Origin: a virus
Direction: 5' to 3' (one strand)
IMG/VR virus record: IMGVR_UViG_3300021960_000323
Span: 1 to 31,062 of that record
Length of the DNA stretch: 31,062 nt
Shown: in pieces, positions 21,603 to 28,630 of the stretch
Layout: every line of letters starts with the position of its first letter
How positions within the stretch are numbered: position 1 is the first letter of the stretch
The notes under the pieces: generated by a model
Told to the model about the DNA's origin: nothing
What the model saw: only the letters and a program-made list of their open reading frames with translations
The model's database searches: none
Program-made: the position numbers and the translations under genes

Positions 21603-21926
21603 ATGCTTTATTCAACTGAACTGTCATTAAGTGACAAGCAAAAAGAAGAGGTAGACAAGGTGATATATGAGCAGGTTCAAGAGAACCTAGATGATCTCTC
21701 AGTCTTTGAGGATTACTGGCATGGAATGACTTGCTCAGATGGGACGTTACTAGACATAAATATCTACGACAGACGTACCTACGGTAATCAGGAGTGTTTA
21801 CAATGTTCCGTTTACTTTACAGGTGCAGATATGATAATTGATTACAGTAACCCAGTATGGTTTGAGTCAAAGCACCTTGATTTTATTGATCCAAACACTA
21901 ACGCACAAGTAGAAGTTTATTTCTAA
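21603..21926 (+). CDS. Hypothetical early protein
   Basis: 107 residues, acidic, not recognised. The N-terminus is helical (LSDKQKEEVDKVIYEQVQEN), followed by a beta-rich part with GMTCSDGTLLDINIYDRRTY and CLQCSVYFTGADMIIDYSNP. The CLQC pair is a possible metal or redox motif but lacks partners. AGAGG lies about 10 nt before the ATG, and the previous stop is 3 nt upstream. It precedes the antirestriction gene. Confidence 0.6.
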   Translation: MLYSTELSLSDKQKEEVDKVIYEQVQENLDDLSVFEDYWHGMTCSDGTLLDINIYDRRTYGNQECLQCSVYFTGADMIIDYSNPVWFESKHLDFIDPNTNAQVEVYF

Positions 21927-21935
21927 GGAGGTACT

Positions 21936-22844
21936 ATGAAACCTAAAGATAAAGTATATGATATGGTAGTTACACCCTTGATCTCTAGACTAGAGCGCAT
22001 CGAGGCAGGTGAATCCATTAGTCCTTGGCATAAGCCTTGGGTTAAAGATGGCACTGAGAATATGTTAAACGGTCTAGGCAGTGCGCGTAACGGTGTAACA
22101 AAGCGTCAGTATAATGGTATCAATTGGTTGATACTTGGTATGATGTCAGATCATACGTCAAGAGATTACTTTACCCTGACTCAGTTAAAAGAGTTGACAG
22201 GTAACAGTCACCCAGTACCTAATGAGGTATTCAAAGATGCGTATGATGTTGTGTTCTATAAGACTCTGGTCGGGACAGATGATAAGACAGGCAAAGATAA
22301 ACGCATACCATTTATGAGAACATATAAAGTATGGAACCGGGATCAGATACCCGGCTTGCCTGAACCAACACCTGATGTTGTCGCTCCAGATTTTAATCCT
22401 ACTACAGAAATAGATAAGTATATCAACAACTTAGAGTTGCGTGGTGGTATACATATCGGTGGTGACAGAGCGTTCTATCGTCCATCTGATGATGCGATAG
22501 CGTTGCCACAAGACTCAGCGTTTACATCTGATGCTGAACGTGAGTCAACCAAAGCGCATGAAGGTATCCATGCTACTGGTGCAAAACATAGACTTGACCG
22601 TAAGAAAGGTGCCAAGTATGAAGATGCTTACGCTTACGAGGAGTTAGTTGCTGAACTAGGAGCGGCAATGACTTGTTCCTACATAGGTATTCCGCTTGAG
22701 CAATTGCAACACACTCAGTATATTAAGTCTTGGCTAGCCTCTTTAAAGAATGATAAGAGTTATATCTTTAGTGCAGCGGCTGAAGCCAACAAAGCATTTC
22801 AATATCTAACAGGAGATAAGTATGTTAATACAGCAAACAAGTAG
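21936..22844 (+). CDS. ArdC-like antirestriction protein (ssDNA-binding + zincin)
   Basis: 302 residues. The N-terminal domain (about 1-135) has SPWHKPWVKDGTENMLNGL and SARNGVTKRQYNGINWLILG then FTLTQLKELTGN, the usual ArdC ssDNA-binding region that coats incoming DNA. The C-terminal domain is a metallopeptidase (zincin) with ESTKAHEGIHATGAKHRLDR: H208-E209-x-x-H212 is the zinc motif. YEELVAELGAAM (about 234-245) supplies the third ligand or conserved acid. It likely shields phage DNA from restriction on entry. AAGGAGG precedes its ATG. Peptidase activity is not established by sequence alone. Confidence 0.85.
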   Translation: MKPKDKVYDMVVTPLISRLERIEAGESISPWHKPWVKDGTENMLNGLGSARNGVTKRQYNGINWLILGMMSDHTSRDYFTLTQLKELTGNSHPVPNEVFKDAYDVVFYKTLVGTDDKTGKDKRIPFMRTYKVWNRDQIPGLPEPTPDVVAPDFNPTTEIDKYINNLELRGGIHIGGDRAFYRPSDDAIALPQDSAFTSDAERESTKAHEGIHATGAKHRLDRKKGAKYEDAYAYEELVAELGAAMTCSYIGIPLEQLQHTQYIKSWLASLKNDKSYIFSAAAEANKAFQYLTGDKYVNTANK

Positions 22845-23130
22845 AGATGCGTATGAATCTGTAAACCGTGGTAAGATTCCTATTCGACAGCAGATAATAG
22901 ATAAGTTTCTTTTAAAGAATGCTACAGGTTGTTACTATAGTGTACACTGGACTTGTGATCAACTAGAATGTATGCTAGATAGTAAGCATCAAACAGTCTC
23001 AGCGTCTATTAGATCGCTTGTAAAAGAAGGTGTACTACAAGACTCTGGTTTCAAAAGAAAGACTAGGAGTGGGCGTGGTGCTATCTGTTGGGAACTAGTA
23101 GACGTACCTCAACCTAATAATCTTCTGTAA
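22822..23130 (+). CDS. Winged-helix DNA-binding protein
   Basis: 102 residues; AGGAG lies 6 nt before ATG 22822, overlapping ardC by 23 nt. The sequence has WTCDQLECMLDSKHQTVSAS then IRSLVKEGVLQDSGFKRKTR and SGRGAICWELV, a compact winged-helix: helix 2, turn, recognition helix KHQTVSASIRSLVKEG and a wing with R-x-x-x-SGR-x-A-x-x-W. The pattern is common in small phage regulators. It may control early or middle transcription. It has a 17-nt tail-to-tail overlap with an antisense frame. Confidence 0.75.
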   Translation: MLIQQTSRDAYESVNRGKIPIRQQIIDKFLLKNATGCYYSVHWTCDQLECMLDSKHQTVSASIRSLVKEGVLQDSGFKRKTRSGRGAICWELVDVPQPNNLL

Positions 23131-23260
23131 GATTCTTGTTTGATTGACGATTGTACTCAGTCTTTTTCTTAAGGGCTTTAGGCTTGTACTTATTGTACTT
23201 GGCTACAAGATTACGTTGACGCTTGAGCCTAGCCTTGTCCTTATCATCAGGATTAGTCAT
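23114..23260 (-). CDS. Antisense small basic protein, 48 residues (possible)
   Basis: Minus-strand ATG 23260 to TAG 23114. The product MTNPDDKDKARLKRQRNLVA then KYNKYKPKALKKKTEYNRQS is strongly basic and helical, with the R-x-R-N-x-x-x-x-KYNKYKP style of small phage basic proteins. It fills an otherwise empty stretch on the rightward side, opposite to all nearby genes. No clear ribosome site is seen. It could be a real antisense gene, a moron or chance. Confidence 0.4.
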   Translation of the reverse strand: MTNPDDKDKARLKRQRNLVAKYNKYKPKALKKKTEYNRQSNKNLTEDY

Positions 23261-23350
23261 TGTATTCTTGTGTAACTAAGGAAGGTAATGGTGTTATTAG
23301 GAATCAGTTCTTACAGTTATAGAATGCTACCACTATTTTGACATAATTTG

Positions 23351-23455
23351 CAGAGAGAGGTGGGTTTCGACAGGGTGAGTGACGGCATCCTGAACCAAGG
23401 TTTGATAGGGTCTGCCTCTCAGTTTATGACCTTGCTCTATCATTCCATCCGTCAC
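23351..23455 (+). ncRNA. Candidate structured RNA with pseudoknot potential
   Basis: Three perfect or nearly perfect pairings are interleaved: GAGAGG (23355-23360) with CCTCTC (23415-23420); GTGACGG (23379-23385) with CCGTCAC (23449-23455); TGATAGGG (23403-23410) with CTCTATCA (23435-23442), one G-U pair. The third nests in the second, and the first crosses both, which defines a pseudoknot. It lies in the leader region before the gene at 23539, but upstream of the promoter candidate at 23495. Confidence 0.4.
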
Positions 23456-23494
23456 GCTTCATTACTAGGGTCACTATTAATGCTTTAATACAAG

Positions 23495-23503
23495 TGGTAT
23501 AAT
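23495..23503 (+). promoter_or_regulatory. Extended -10 promoter candidate (TGGTATAAT)
   Basis: A perfect TATAAT at 23498-23503 is preceded by TGG, the extended -10 motif that can replace a -35. No good -35 is present (TATTAA at 17 bp). The GTG start of the next gene is about 35 nt downstream. It probably drives the recombination/nucleotide block. Confidence 0.55.
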
Positions 23504-23538
23504 AGGGGTGTAATTCTTAATATATTAGAGGGTACTTA

Positions 23539-24033
23539 GTGAAACCGTATGAGATTGTAGCAAGAAGGGCAGAGAGTCACAGTGATGAATACTATGCCAA
23601 CAAGAATAAGCAGGGTCTGAATCAGGGTATGACTATCTCAGCAAAGGATAGCGTACTGAATAGGATACTGGCTTGTATATCTTGGTTGGATAGGATGCCC
23701 GGTCGTGATGACATTAAAGAACCGTATGTTAAAAGGATATGGTCAGCATATCAAGAGGTACAAGAAGGTAACATCGACGATACTGTAGCCATTAGTGAGG
23801 TGCTGAATACCAAGAGAGTAGAAAGGCTAGAGGATTTATCACCAGATGTTAAAGAAAATATAGGTGCTTTTTCCAGTGTGAAGATGACACAGTTAGGTAC
23901 TGACTATAGAGGTAGCAAGTCTGATCCATACTGGAAGCCACCAAAGAAAACTAAATCAAGAACCCTAATGGGTAAGGAATTACAGGACGCTTATGAATCA
24001 TATCTGCAAGTGCGGAAGGATAGTAGAACATAA
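23539..24033 (+). CDS. Hypothetical protein opening the recombination block
   Basis: 164 residues from GTG 23539, with GAGGG about 8 nt upstream. The sequence is charged and helical (ARRAESHSDEYYANKNKQGL; SVLNRILACISWLDRMPGRD then DIKEPYVKRIWSAYQEVQEG), with a basic, proline-containing end (SDPYWKPPKKTKSRTLMGKE). No catalytic motif is seen and the family is not recognised. It is the first gene after the promoter candidate and overlaps the zinc-ribbon gene by 41 nt. Confidence 0.6.
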   Translation: MKPYEIVARRAESHSDEYYANKNKQGLNQGMTISAKDSVLNRILACISWLDRMPGRDDIKEPYVKRIWSAYQEVQEGNIDDTVAISEVLNTKRVERLEDLSPDVKENIGAFSSVKMTQLGTDYRGSKSDPYWKPPKKTKSRTLMGKELQDAYESYLQVRKDSRT

Positions 24034-24292
24034 AGCACATAATATGTGCGGTAAATGTTGGACAATGAAATACTCAACTCAATATATAAATGGTGAACAC
24101 GTTCCTTATGTTGAGATGTTTAAACAAAGCGACGGTGCTAAACTACCTGATGAAACTAGGGAAGAATGGTTTGCACGTTGCGAGAAACTAGTGAGGAAGA
24201 CAGGCTTTGCGCCCACAATCAGCAAAATCAAAGGGGAGATACCTACAGAAACTAGTGAGGGATCAGATCAGGGAGATGTTCAACCTGCCTGA
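23993..24292 (+). CDS. Small zinc-ribbon protein
   Basis: 99 residues; AGGA lies 7 nt before the ATG. The N-terminus MNHICKCGRIVEHKAHNMCG then KCWTMKYSTQY has C5, C7, C19 and C22 (CxC...CGKC), a zinc ribbon. The rest is charged and possibly disordered (KGEIPTETSEGSDQGDVQPA). A large 86-nt overlap with the endonuclease gene downstream suggests the last 28 residues are constrained mainly by that gene. It may bind DNA or help the nuclease. Confidence 0.6.
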   Translation: MNHICKCGRIVEHKAHNMCGKCWTMKYSTQYINGEHVPYVEMFKQSDGAKLPDETREEWFARCEKLVRKTGFAPTISKIKGEIPTETSEGSDQGDVQPA

Positions 24293-24566
24293 TGATGATG
24301 TAAGATCAACTGCTATGGGGCAGTCAGGTGAAGATGTTCAACTATCAGATAGGGCTAGACAAATGTTTCCGTATAGTGTAGAATGTAAGAATGTAGAGAA
24401 GTTAAATGTCTGGTCTGCATATGAGCAGTGTGAAAGTAACTCAGGTGATTACGAGCCTGTGTTATTTATGAAGAAGAATCGTAAGGAACCGCTTGTCGTT
24501 ATAGATGCCAAGCATTTTTTTAATTTACTACGGAGGTTAGTTAAGCAAGATGAAAACGAGTTATAG
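24207..24566 (+). CDS. PD-(D/E)XK-type phage endonuclease (resolvase-like)
   Basis: 119 residues from a TTG with AGGAAG upstream. The N-terminal SAKSKGRYLQKLVRDQIREM and then DDVRSTAMGQSGEDVQLSDR followed by ARQMFPYSVECKN carry E/D and E-x-K of the nuclease fold: GED (catalytic D), then ECK. WSAYEQCESNSGDYEPVLFM and PLVVIDAKHFFNLL complete the fold. I recognise this family from marine phages as a putative Holliday-junction or structure-specific endonuclease. It likely resolves recombination intermediates before packaging; substrate unproven. Confidence 0.75.
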   Translation: MRPQSAKSKGRYLQKLVRDQIREMFNLPDDDVRSTAMGQSGEDVQLSDRARQMFPYSVECKNVEKLNVWSAYEQCESNSGDYEPVLFMKKNRKEPLVVIDAKHFFNLLRRLVKQDENEL

Positions 24567-24774
24567 TAATTGGACACCAAGAACTTTTATGGATGAATTC
24601 TTTTCGCCAATGAAGTATGCTTATGGAGATATGTCAGGCAGAGGAACCAAAGAGGAACCCTTTGTTATCAAGAGGCAAACAGTAATCACTAAAACATATC
24701 ATGGTTACATCAATGATGACGGTAGTTACCACGAAGTGTTAGTACCAAACAATCAGGAATCAGATAATGAATAA
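24550..24774 (+). CDS. Hypothetical protein
   Basis: 74 residues: MKTSYSNWTPRTFMDEFFSP, then beta-like PFVIKRQTVITKTYHGYIND and a short acidic tail. No motif or family recognised. The GGAGG is about 12 nt before the ATG. The gene overlaps the nuclease by 17 nt and the annealase by 8 nt, so it is within a translationally coupled recombination operon. Confidence 0.6.
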   Translation: MKTSYSNWTPRTFMDEFFSPMKYAYGDMSGRGTKEEPFVIKRQTVITKTYHGYINDDGSYHEVLVPNNQESDNE

Positions 24775-25189
24775 ACTAGAAATGGATTTTAAAAGACCTT
24801 ATCCTTATCATAAGATTAAGTTTAGGAAAGGCGGAGGTAGCAAGGAGTTAGCCTATATTGATGCTAGAAATGTAATGGATAGGCTAGACGAAGTTGTTGG
24901 TGTTGCTAACTGGCAGACTAAGTACCATTGGATTGGTAATCGTATGATATGTGAACTATCTATTAATATAGATGGCACATGGATTACTAAGTCAGATGGT
25001 GCTGATGATTCTAATATTGAAGGCGCTAAGGGTGGTATCAGTGACGCTTTAAAAAGGGCGGCTGTACTATTTGGTATAGGCAGGTATTTGTATTACCCCA
25101 ATGCTTTTAATCAAGATAATAAACCTGCTCCTTGGGCAACACCAGAAGGCTTTGATGAACTAATGAATAAAAAGAAGGAGGCGGCTTGA
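24767..25189 (+). CDS. Rad52-family single-strand annealing protein
   Basis: 140 residues. KFRKGGGSKELAYIDARNVM then DRLDEVVGVANWQTKYHWIG covers the Rad52/22 signature (AYIDAR-x-VMDRLDEV-x-G-x-xNW). ICELSINIDGTWITKSDGAD then DSNIEGAKGGISDALKRAAV and LFGIGRYLYYP match the conserved core (K-x-DGA-D-x-x-x-E-x-x-KGG-x-SDA-x-KRAAV-x-x-GIGRYLY). These proteins form rings and anneal complementary strands. It probably works with the exonuclease at 27787 as a two-component recombinase. Confidence 0.88.
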   Translation: MNKLEMDFKRPYPYHKIKFRKGGGSKELAYIDARNVMDRLDEVVGVANWQTKYHWIGNRMICELSINIDGTWITKSDGADDSNIEGAKGGISDALKRAAVLFGIGRYLYYPNAFNQDNKPAPWATPEGFDELMNKKKEAA

Positions 25190-26811
25190 GCGAATTTAGA
25201 ACTGAGTTAGGACTCAACATATTTAAAAATAAGTATGCCCAGAATCAGTACGAGACATGGGCAGACAGGGCACACATCGTGGTTGATGCTGTTGCAGGTA
25301 CTAACGGTGGTACTGAGACAGCCCTGCTAACTAAGGAAGAGCGTGACCAGTTGGTTGAGTATCTGGTTGACTTCAAGTGGTTGCCGGGAGGTAGGTACCT
25401 ATGGTATGCAGGACGTAAGGCTAGGTTTTATAACAACTGTTATCTACTCAGGGCTGAAGAGGACAGCCGTGAGGAATGGGCAGACCTTTGGAAACGTGCA
25501 GGGTCTTGCCTAATGACAGGCGGTGGTATTGGTATTGATGTAACAAACTTCAGACCAAAGGGGCGTACACTATCAAAGACAGGTGGCGTTAGTAGTGGGC
25601 CTATCCCATTCCTGTTAGCCACTAATGAGATTGGGCGCAACGTAATGCAGGGTGGTAGTCGTAGGTCCGCCATGTATGGTAGTATGAACTGGCAACACGA
25701 AGATGCTCAAGACTTTTTAAAGATTAAGAACTGGACACCAGAACAGAAGGCGGCTAAAGAGGCAGACTTCAATGCTCCTGCTCCGCTAGACATGATGAAT
25801 GTATCACTCAATTATGATGATGCATGGCTTAAAGATAAGAACAATCCAGTTTTTCTAGAGAATGTTAAGCAAGCAATGATGACAGGTGAACCGGGATTTA
25901 GTTTTAACTTTGGAGATAAACAAAATGAAACCTTACGTAACGCGTGTTGTGAAGTGGTATCTGAGGATGACAGTGATGTATGTAATCTATCGTCAGTTAA
26001 TATGTCACGAATTGAATCGATTGATGAATTCAAAGACGTAGTACATTTGGTAACTAAATTCCTAGTGTGTGGTCTGGAACGTGCTGAACTACCTTATCAA
26101 AAGGTATATGATGTAAGAGAAAAGAACTCACGTTTAGGTCTGGGTCTAATGGGTATGCACGAGTGGTTACTCAAACGTGGTTATAAGTATGAGGTCACTG
26201 ATGAGTTAAAGAAGTGGCTCAAGGTATACCGTAATGAATCTGACAATACATCAAGAGACTTCTGTAATAAGTTGTATCGTGTGATACCCAAAGGTGTGCG
26301 GGCTATTGCTCCTACTGGAACAATCAGTATCCTAGCAGGTACAACATCAGGTATAGAGCCAGTCTACTCGGTAGCATTTAAGCGTAGATATCTTACTGAT
26401 GGCACACGCTGGAAGCATGAGTTCGTAGTAGATGGTACAGCACAGATTCTAATTGAGATGGGCATTAACCCTAACGACATTGAATCAGCAGTTGATTTGG
26501 CTAGGTACCCAAGAAAACGCTTTAAGTTTCAGCATGATGTTCAACGTCCTTACGTCGATCAGGCTATTAGCAGTACGGTTAATCTGCCAGAATACGGAAG
26601 TGAATACAACAATGAGGATTTAATTCCAGAATATGCGGGATATATAATAGAGTTTGCACCGGGGCTACGCGGTCTGACCATCTACCCTAATGCGGCACGA
26701 GGTGGTCAACCAATTACCTCAGTACCATATGAAGAGGCAATCAACAAAAGAGGCGTGGTGTACGAAGATAACTCAGAAGAACAATGCTTATCAGGAGTGT
26801 GTGGAATATGA
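25186..26811 (+). CDS. nrdJ: Class II (adenosylcobalamin) ribonucleotide reductase
   Basis: 541 residues from a TTG 5 nt after AAGGAGG, overlapping the annealase stop. It reduces ribonucleotides to deoxyribonucleotides. C85 (NNCYLL) and C266 (VCNLSSVNM) fit the reducing pair. N252-A-C254-C-E256 matches the N-x-C-x-E radical site, with C254 as the thiyl cysteine. TGGGIGIDVTNFRPKG and APTGTISILAGTTSGIEPVY are conserved barrel loops. The C-terminus EEQCLSGVCGI is the CxxxxC shuttle. Compactness and lack of a small subunit gene suggest a coenzyme B12-dependent monomer or dimer; no separate radical-generating gene is nearby. Confidence 0.85.
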   Translation: MSEFRTELGLNIFKNKYAQNQYETWADRAHIVVDAVAGTNGGTETALLTKEERDQLVEYLVDFKWLPGGRYLWYAGRKARFYNNCYLLRAEEDSREEWADLWKRAGSCLMTGGGIGIDVTNFRPKGRTLSKTGGVSSGPIPFLLATNEIGRNVMQGGSRRSAMYGSMNWQHEDAQDFLKIKNWTPEQKAAKEADFNAPAPLDMMNVSLNYDDAWLKDKNNPVFLENVKQAMMTGEPGFSFNFGDKQNETLRNACCEVVSEDDSDVCNLSSVNMSRIESIDEFKDVVHLVTKFLVCGLERAELPYQKVYDVREKNSRLGLGLMGMHEWLLKRGYKYEVTDELKKWLKVYRNESDNTSRDFCNKLYRVIPKGVRAIAPTGTISILAGTTSGIEPVYSVAFKRRYLTDGTRWKHEFVVDGTAQILIEMGINPNDIESAVDLARYPRKRFKFQHDVQRPYVDQAISSTVNLPEYGSEYNNEDLIPEYAGYIIEFAPGLRGLTIYPNAARGGQPITSVPYEEAINKRGVVYEDNSEEQCLSGVCGI

Positions 26812-26826
26812 GCGGAGCAAACTTAG

Positions 26827-27138
26827 ATGCAACTATCTAAAGATGTACGTTGGAGATCAAAGAAGTATACTGATTGGGTGGCTACGTTACCTTGTACTAA
26901 CTGCGGTGCTGATGATGGCACCGTGGTTGCTCACCATCTTAAGCATAGACACACGCCGTGGAGTGGTGGTGGCATGGCGATGAAGGCACATGACTGGCTG
27001 ACTATGGCATTGTGTTATGTGTGCCATGACAAGGCTCACAATGGCGACCATGATATATTAGATAATCAGTTCTTACTTATATGGAAGACACAGAATCAAG
27101 CCTTCAAGGAGGGGAGACTACAGTATGTTAGTGACTGA
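26827..27138 (+). CDS. Zinc HNH-type recombination endonuclease (Ref/YbcO/DUF968-like)
   Basis: 103 residues; GGAG lies 9 nt before the ATG. The sequence carries CTNCG (C23, C26), VAHHLKHRHTP (H36, H37), GGGMAMKAHDWLTMALCYVC then HDKAHNGD, with C63, C66, H67 and H71. The pattern CxxC...HH...G-x-x-x-K-x-HD...C-x-x-CH-x-x-x-H is typical of the phage Ref/YbcO/DUF968 zinc HNH nucleases, which nick or cut recombination substrates. It sits after RNR and before the SSB-tail protein. Confidence 0.78.
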   Translation: MQLSKDVRWRSKKYTDWVATLPCTNCGADDGTVVAHHLKHRHTPWSGGGMAMKAHDWLTMALCYVCHDKAHNGDHDILDNQFLLIWKTQNQAFKEGRLQYVSD

Positions 27139-27451
27139 AGAAAAAGTTGAGGGAATATTGAACTATCTCTCACAAAGTGATGATGACTATGGTAAACTAT
27201 CAGCAAGAGTTAAAGGACTCGAGAAAGATGAAAAGATTATTATTGCACAAGGGCTATTGGAACATCGTCGGTACGAGAAAACAATGGCTGAGTCGGAAGC
27301 AAAAGCAAGATGTTCAAAGGAGTACAAAGAGTGGCGGGAGCAGTATGAAGATGCAGTGGCAGACTTTGAGATAATGAAATCTCATAGAGGTACAGCACAA
27401 ATCCTTTGGGAAACGTGGCGTACAGAACAAGCAAACCTCAGAAGATCATAG
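27125..27451 (+). CDS. Helical protein of recombination block
   Basis: 108 residues, nearly all helix: DYGKLSARVKGLEKDEKIII then AQGLLEHRRYEKTMAESEAK and KEYKEWREQYEDAVADFEIM then RTEQANLRRS. The style ARVKGLEK...E-A-RCSKEYKEW...Y-E-x-A-V...LWETWRT-x-x-x-N-x-R is one I recognise from phage recombination operons, always without a known function. GGAG is upstream of the ATG, and it overlaps the HNH gene by 14 nt. Perhaps an accessory or chaperone of the exonuclease/annealase pair. Confidence 0.65.
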   Translation: MLVTEEKVEGILNYLSQSDDDYGKLSARVKGLEKDEKIIIAQGLLEHRRYEKTMAESEAKARCSKEYKEWREQYEDAVADFEIMKSHRGTAQILWETWRTEQANLRRS

Positions 27452-27460
27452 GAGAATTAA

Positions 27461-27787
27461 ATGTCTGAGAAATTTGTAGTAGAAAATGAAGCGGGTCACT
27501 ACCCCAACGATAACAAAACAGAAGATTGGCAAGACGATTTCCGTGCTAAAGTATACATCCCAGAAGCAGGATGGTACTGGTCAGGAATAAAAAAGAATGA
27601 AGGTGGTAACAATAGACCTCCTTTAGTTTCTAAACTTAGAAAGATGACTCAAGAAATGGTACAGAAATATTGCCATGATATTAAGATACTTACTAAAGAG
27701 CAAGCCAAAGAAAAGTTTAGCAAGGCTGACTCTGGTTCTAGCCGTAGTCGTGATAAACCAGACCTTGCTGACGACATACCGTTCTAA
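27461..27787 (+). CDS. Small protein with SSB-type acidic tip (DDIPF)
   Basis: 108 residues. The body (KFVVENEAGHYPNDNKTEDW, then DFRAKVYIPEAGWYWSGIKK) is beta-like. A charged linker with Ser/Lys/Arg (FSKADSGSSRSRDKPDLA) leads to the last five residues, DDIPF, identical to the C-terminal tip through which bacterial SSB recruits RecG, PriA, ExoI and others. No complete OB fold is recognised. It may be a reduced phage SSB or a competitor for SSB partners. AGGAG precedes its ATG, and the exonuclease starts on its stop. Confidence 0.65.
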   Translation: MSEKFVVENEAGHYPNDNKTEDWQDDFRAKVYIPEAGWYWSGIKKNEGGNNRPPLVSKLRKMTQEMVQKYCHDIKILTKEQAKEKFSKADSGSSRSRDKPDLADDIPF

Positions 27788-28473
27788 TGATACTATCATA
27801 TAAGAATGGTAAAGAGTATGACCTTGAGTATGATGACAAGGCACACTCTTATAAAGTGGAGGGAGTCAAAGTGCCGTCAGTCACACGAGTGGTTGACGGC
27901 TGTTTCCCTAAAGACTTAACTCACTGGGCTTTAAGCATTGGTCAGGAGGAATATGATAAAGTAATTAGCGATGCTTTAGAGATAGGTAACGATACCCATC
28001 AGTGGATAGAACACTATATAAACTACGGTCATGCGTGTACTGAACCGGAAGATTATATATCTAAATCAGTTAACGCATTCCTTGACTGGACAACTGAGTA
28101 CAACCCAGAGTGGGTTGATGCAGAACGTAAGGTGTACTGTGATAAGTATAAGTATGCAGGTACAGTAGATGCAGTGGCTAAGATTAATGGTCGTGTTTGT
28201 GTAATAGATTTTAAAACGTCCAAGAAAATCTACAAGCCATACCACTTACAAGTAACTGCGTATGCACAGGCTATCAAACGTATGGATGGATTGAGGCGTT
28301 GGCCTTTAGGTGTAATACTTAGGCTTGATAAAGAGACAGGTAAGTTTGAGCATAAAGTCTTTGAACCCAAGCATAACTTTAATACCTTTAAGAAATGTCT
28401 TGAGTTAAAACAGTGGAGTTCTTTGAGGATAAAGAATGAAGAAGGCTTGCTCGGAGATGATGGAAGGCCGTGA
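27787..28473 (+). CDS. RecB-like PD-(D/E)XK exonuclease
   Basis: 228 residues. GNDTHQWIEHYI (68-79) has the early H71 of RecB/Cas4-type exonucleases. YAGTVDAVAKINGRVCVIDF then KTSKKIYKPYHLQVTAYAQA gives GTVD (D128), ID141FK143 (D-x-K) and Q155VTAYAQ, the full RecB signature. It degrades one strand to expose ssDNA for the Rad52-type annealase, an exonuclease/annealase pair. TAATG overlap with the DDIPF protein. Confidence 0.85.
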   Translation: MILSYKNGKEYDLEYDDKAHSYKVEGVKVPSVTRVVDGCFPKDLTHWALSIGQEEYDKVISDALEIGNDTHQWIEHYINYGHACTEPEDYISKSVNAFLDWTTEYNPEWVDAERKVYCDKYKYAGTVDAVAKINGRVCVIDFKTSKKIYKPYHLQVTAYAQAIKRMDGLRRWPLGVILRLDKETGKFEHKVFEPKHNFNTFKKCLELKQWSSLRIKNEEGLLGDDGRP

Positions 28474-28630
28474 CTATACGGTAGAGAAGTACAGTAATGA
28501 GCATGGACACTGGTATTTAATCAAGTTAAAGAATAGACTGGCAGTGAAAGGCCCATTTAAAACAGAAGAACTTTTAAACGATGCACTAACAGAGGAGATT
28601 ACATTCCGTGGACTTACTAATAATAGGTGA
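28436..28630 (+). CDS. Small hypothetical protein, 64 residues
   Basis: The ATG has GAGG about 8 nt upstream, and the gene overlaps the exonuclease by 38 nt and the phosphoesterase by 23 nt. The product is basic: EGRDYTVEKYSNEHGHWYLI then KLKNRLAVKGPFKTEELLND. It has a strand-turn-strand pattern and no known motif. It looks like a small single-domain protein of the operon; function unknown. Confidence 0.55.
   Translation: MKKACSEMMEGRDYTVEKYSNEHGHWYLIKLKNRLAVKGPFKTEELLNDALTEEITFRGLTNNR

Larger units (their letters stand above)
23261..23538. other. Intergenic stretch before the second early block
   Basis: About 280 nt without a convincing gene. It contains a structured element at 23351-23455, an isolated TTGACA at 23338-23343 with no matching -10, and an extended -10 promoter candidate at 23495-23503. 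It divides the first early block from the recombination block. Confidence 0.6.

Noticed and set aside
23338-23343. TTGACA as a -35 box
   Set aside because: No -10-like hexamer lies 15-19 bp downstream (TGGGTT at 17 bp).
23361-23382. tmRNA start (GGGTTTCGACAGGG)
   Set aside because: No tag-peptide reading frame, no tRNA-like 3' end and the element is far too short.
26808-26840. 10-codon frame MSGANLDATI after the reductase
   Set aside because: Too short and overlapping the HNH gene start; its GGAG more likely serves the HNH gene.
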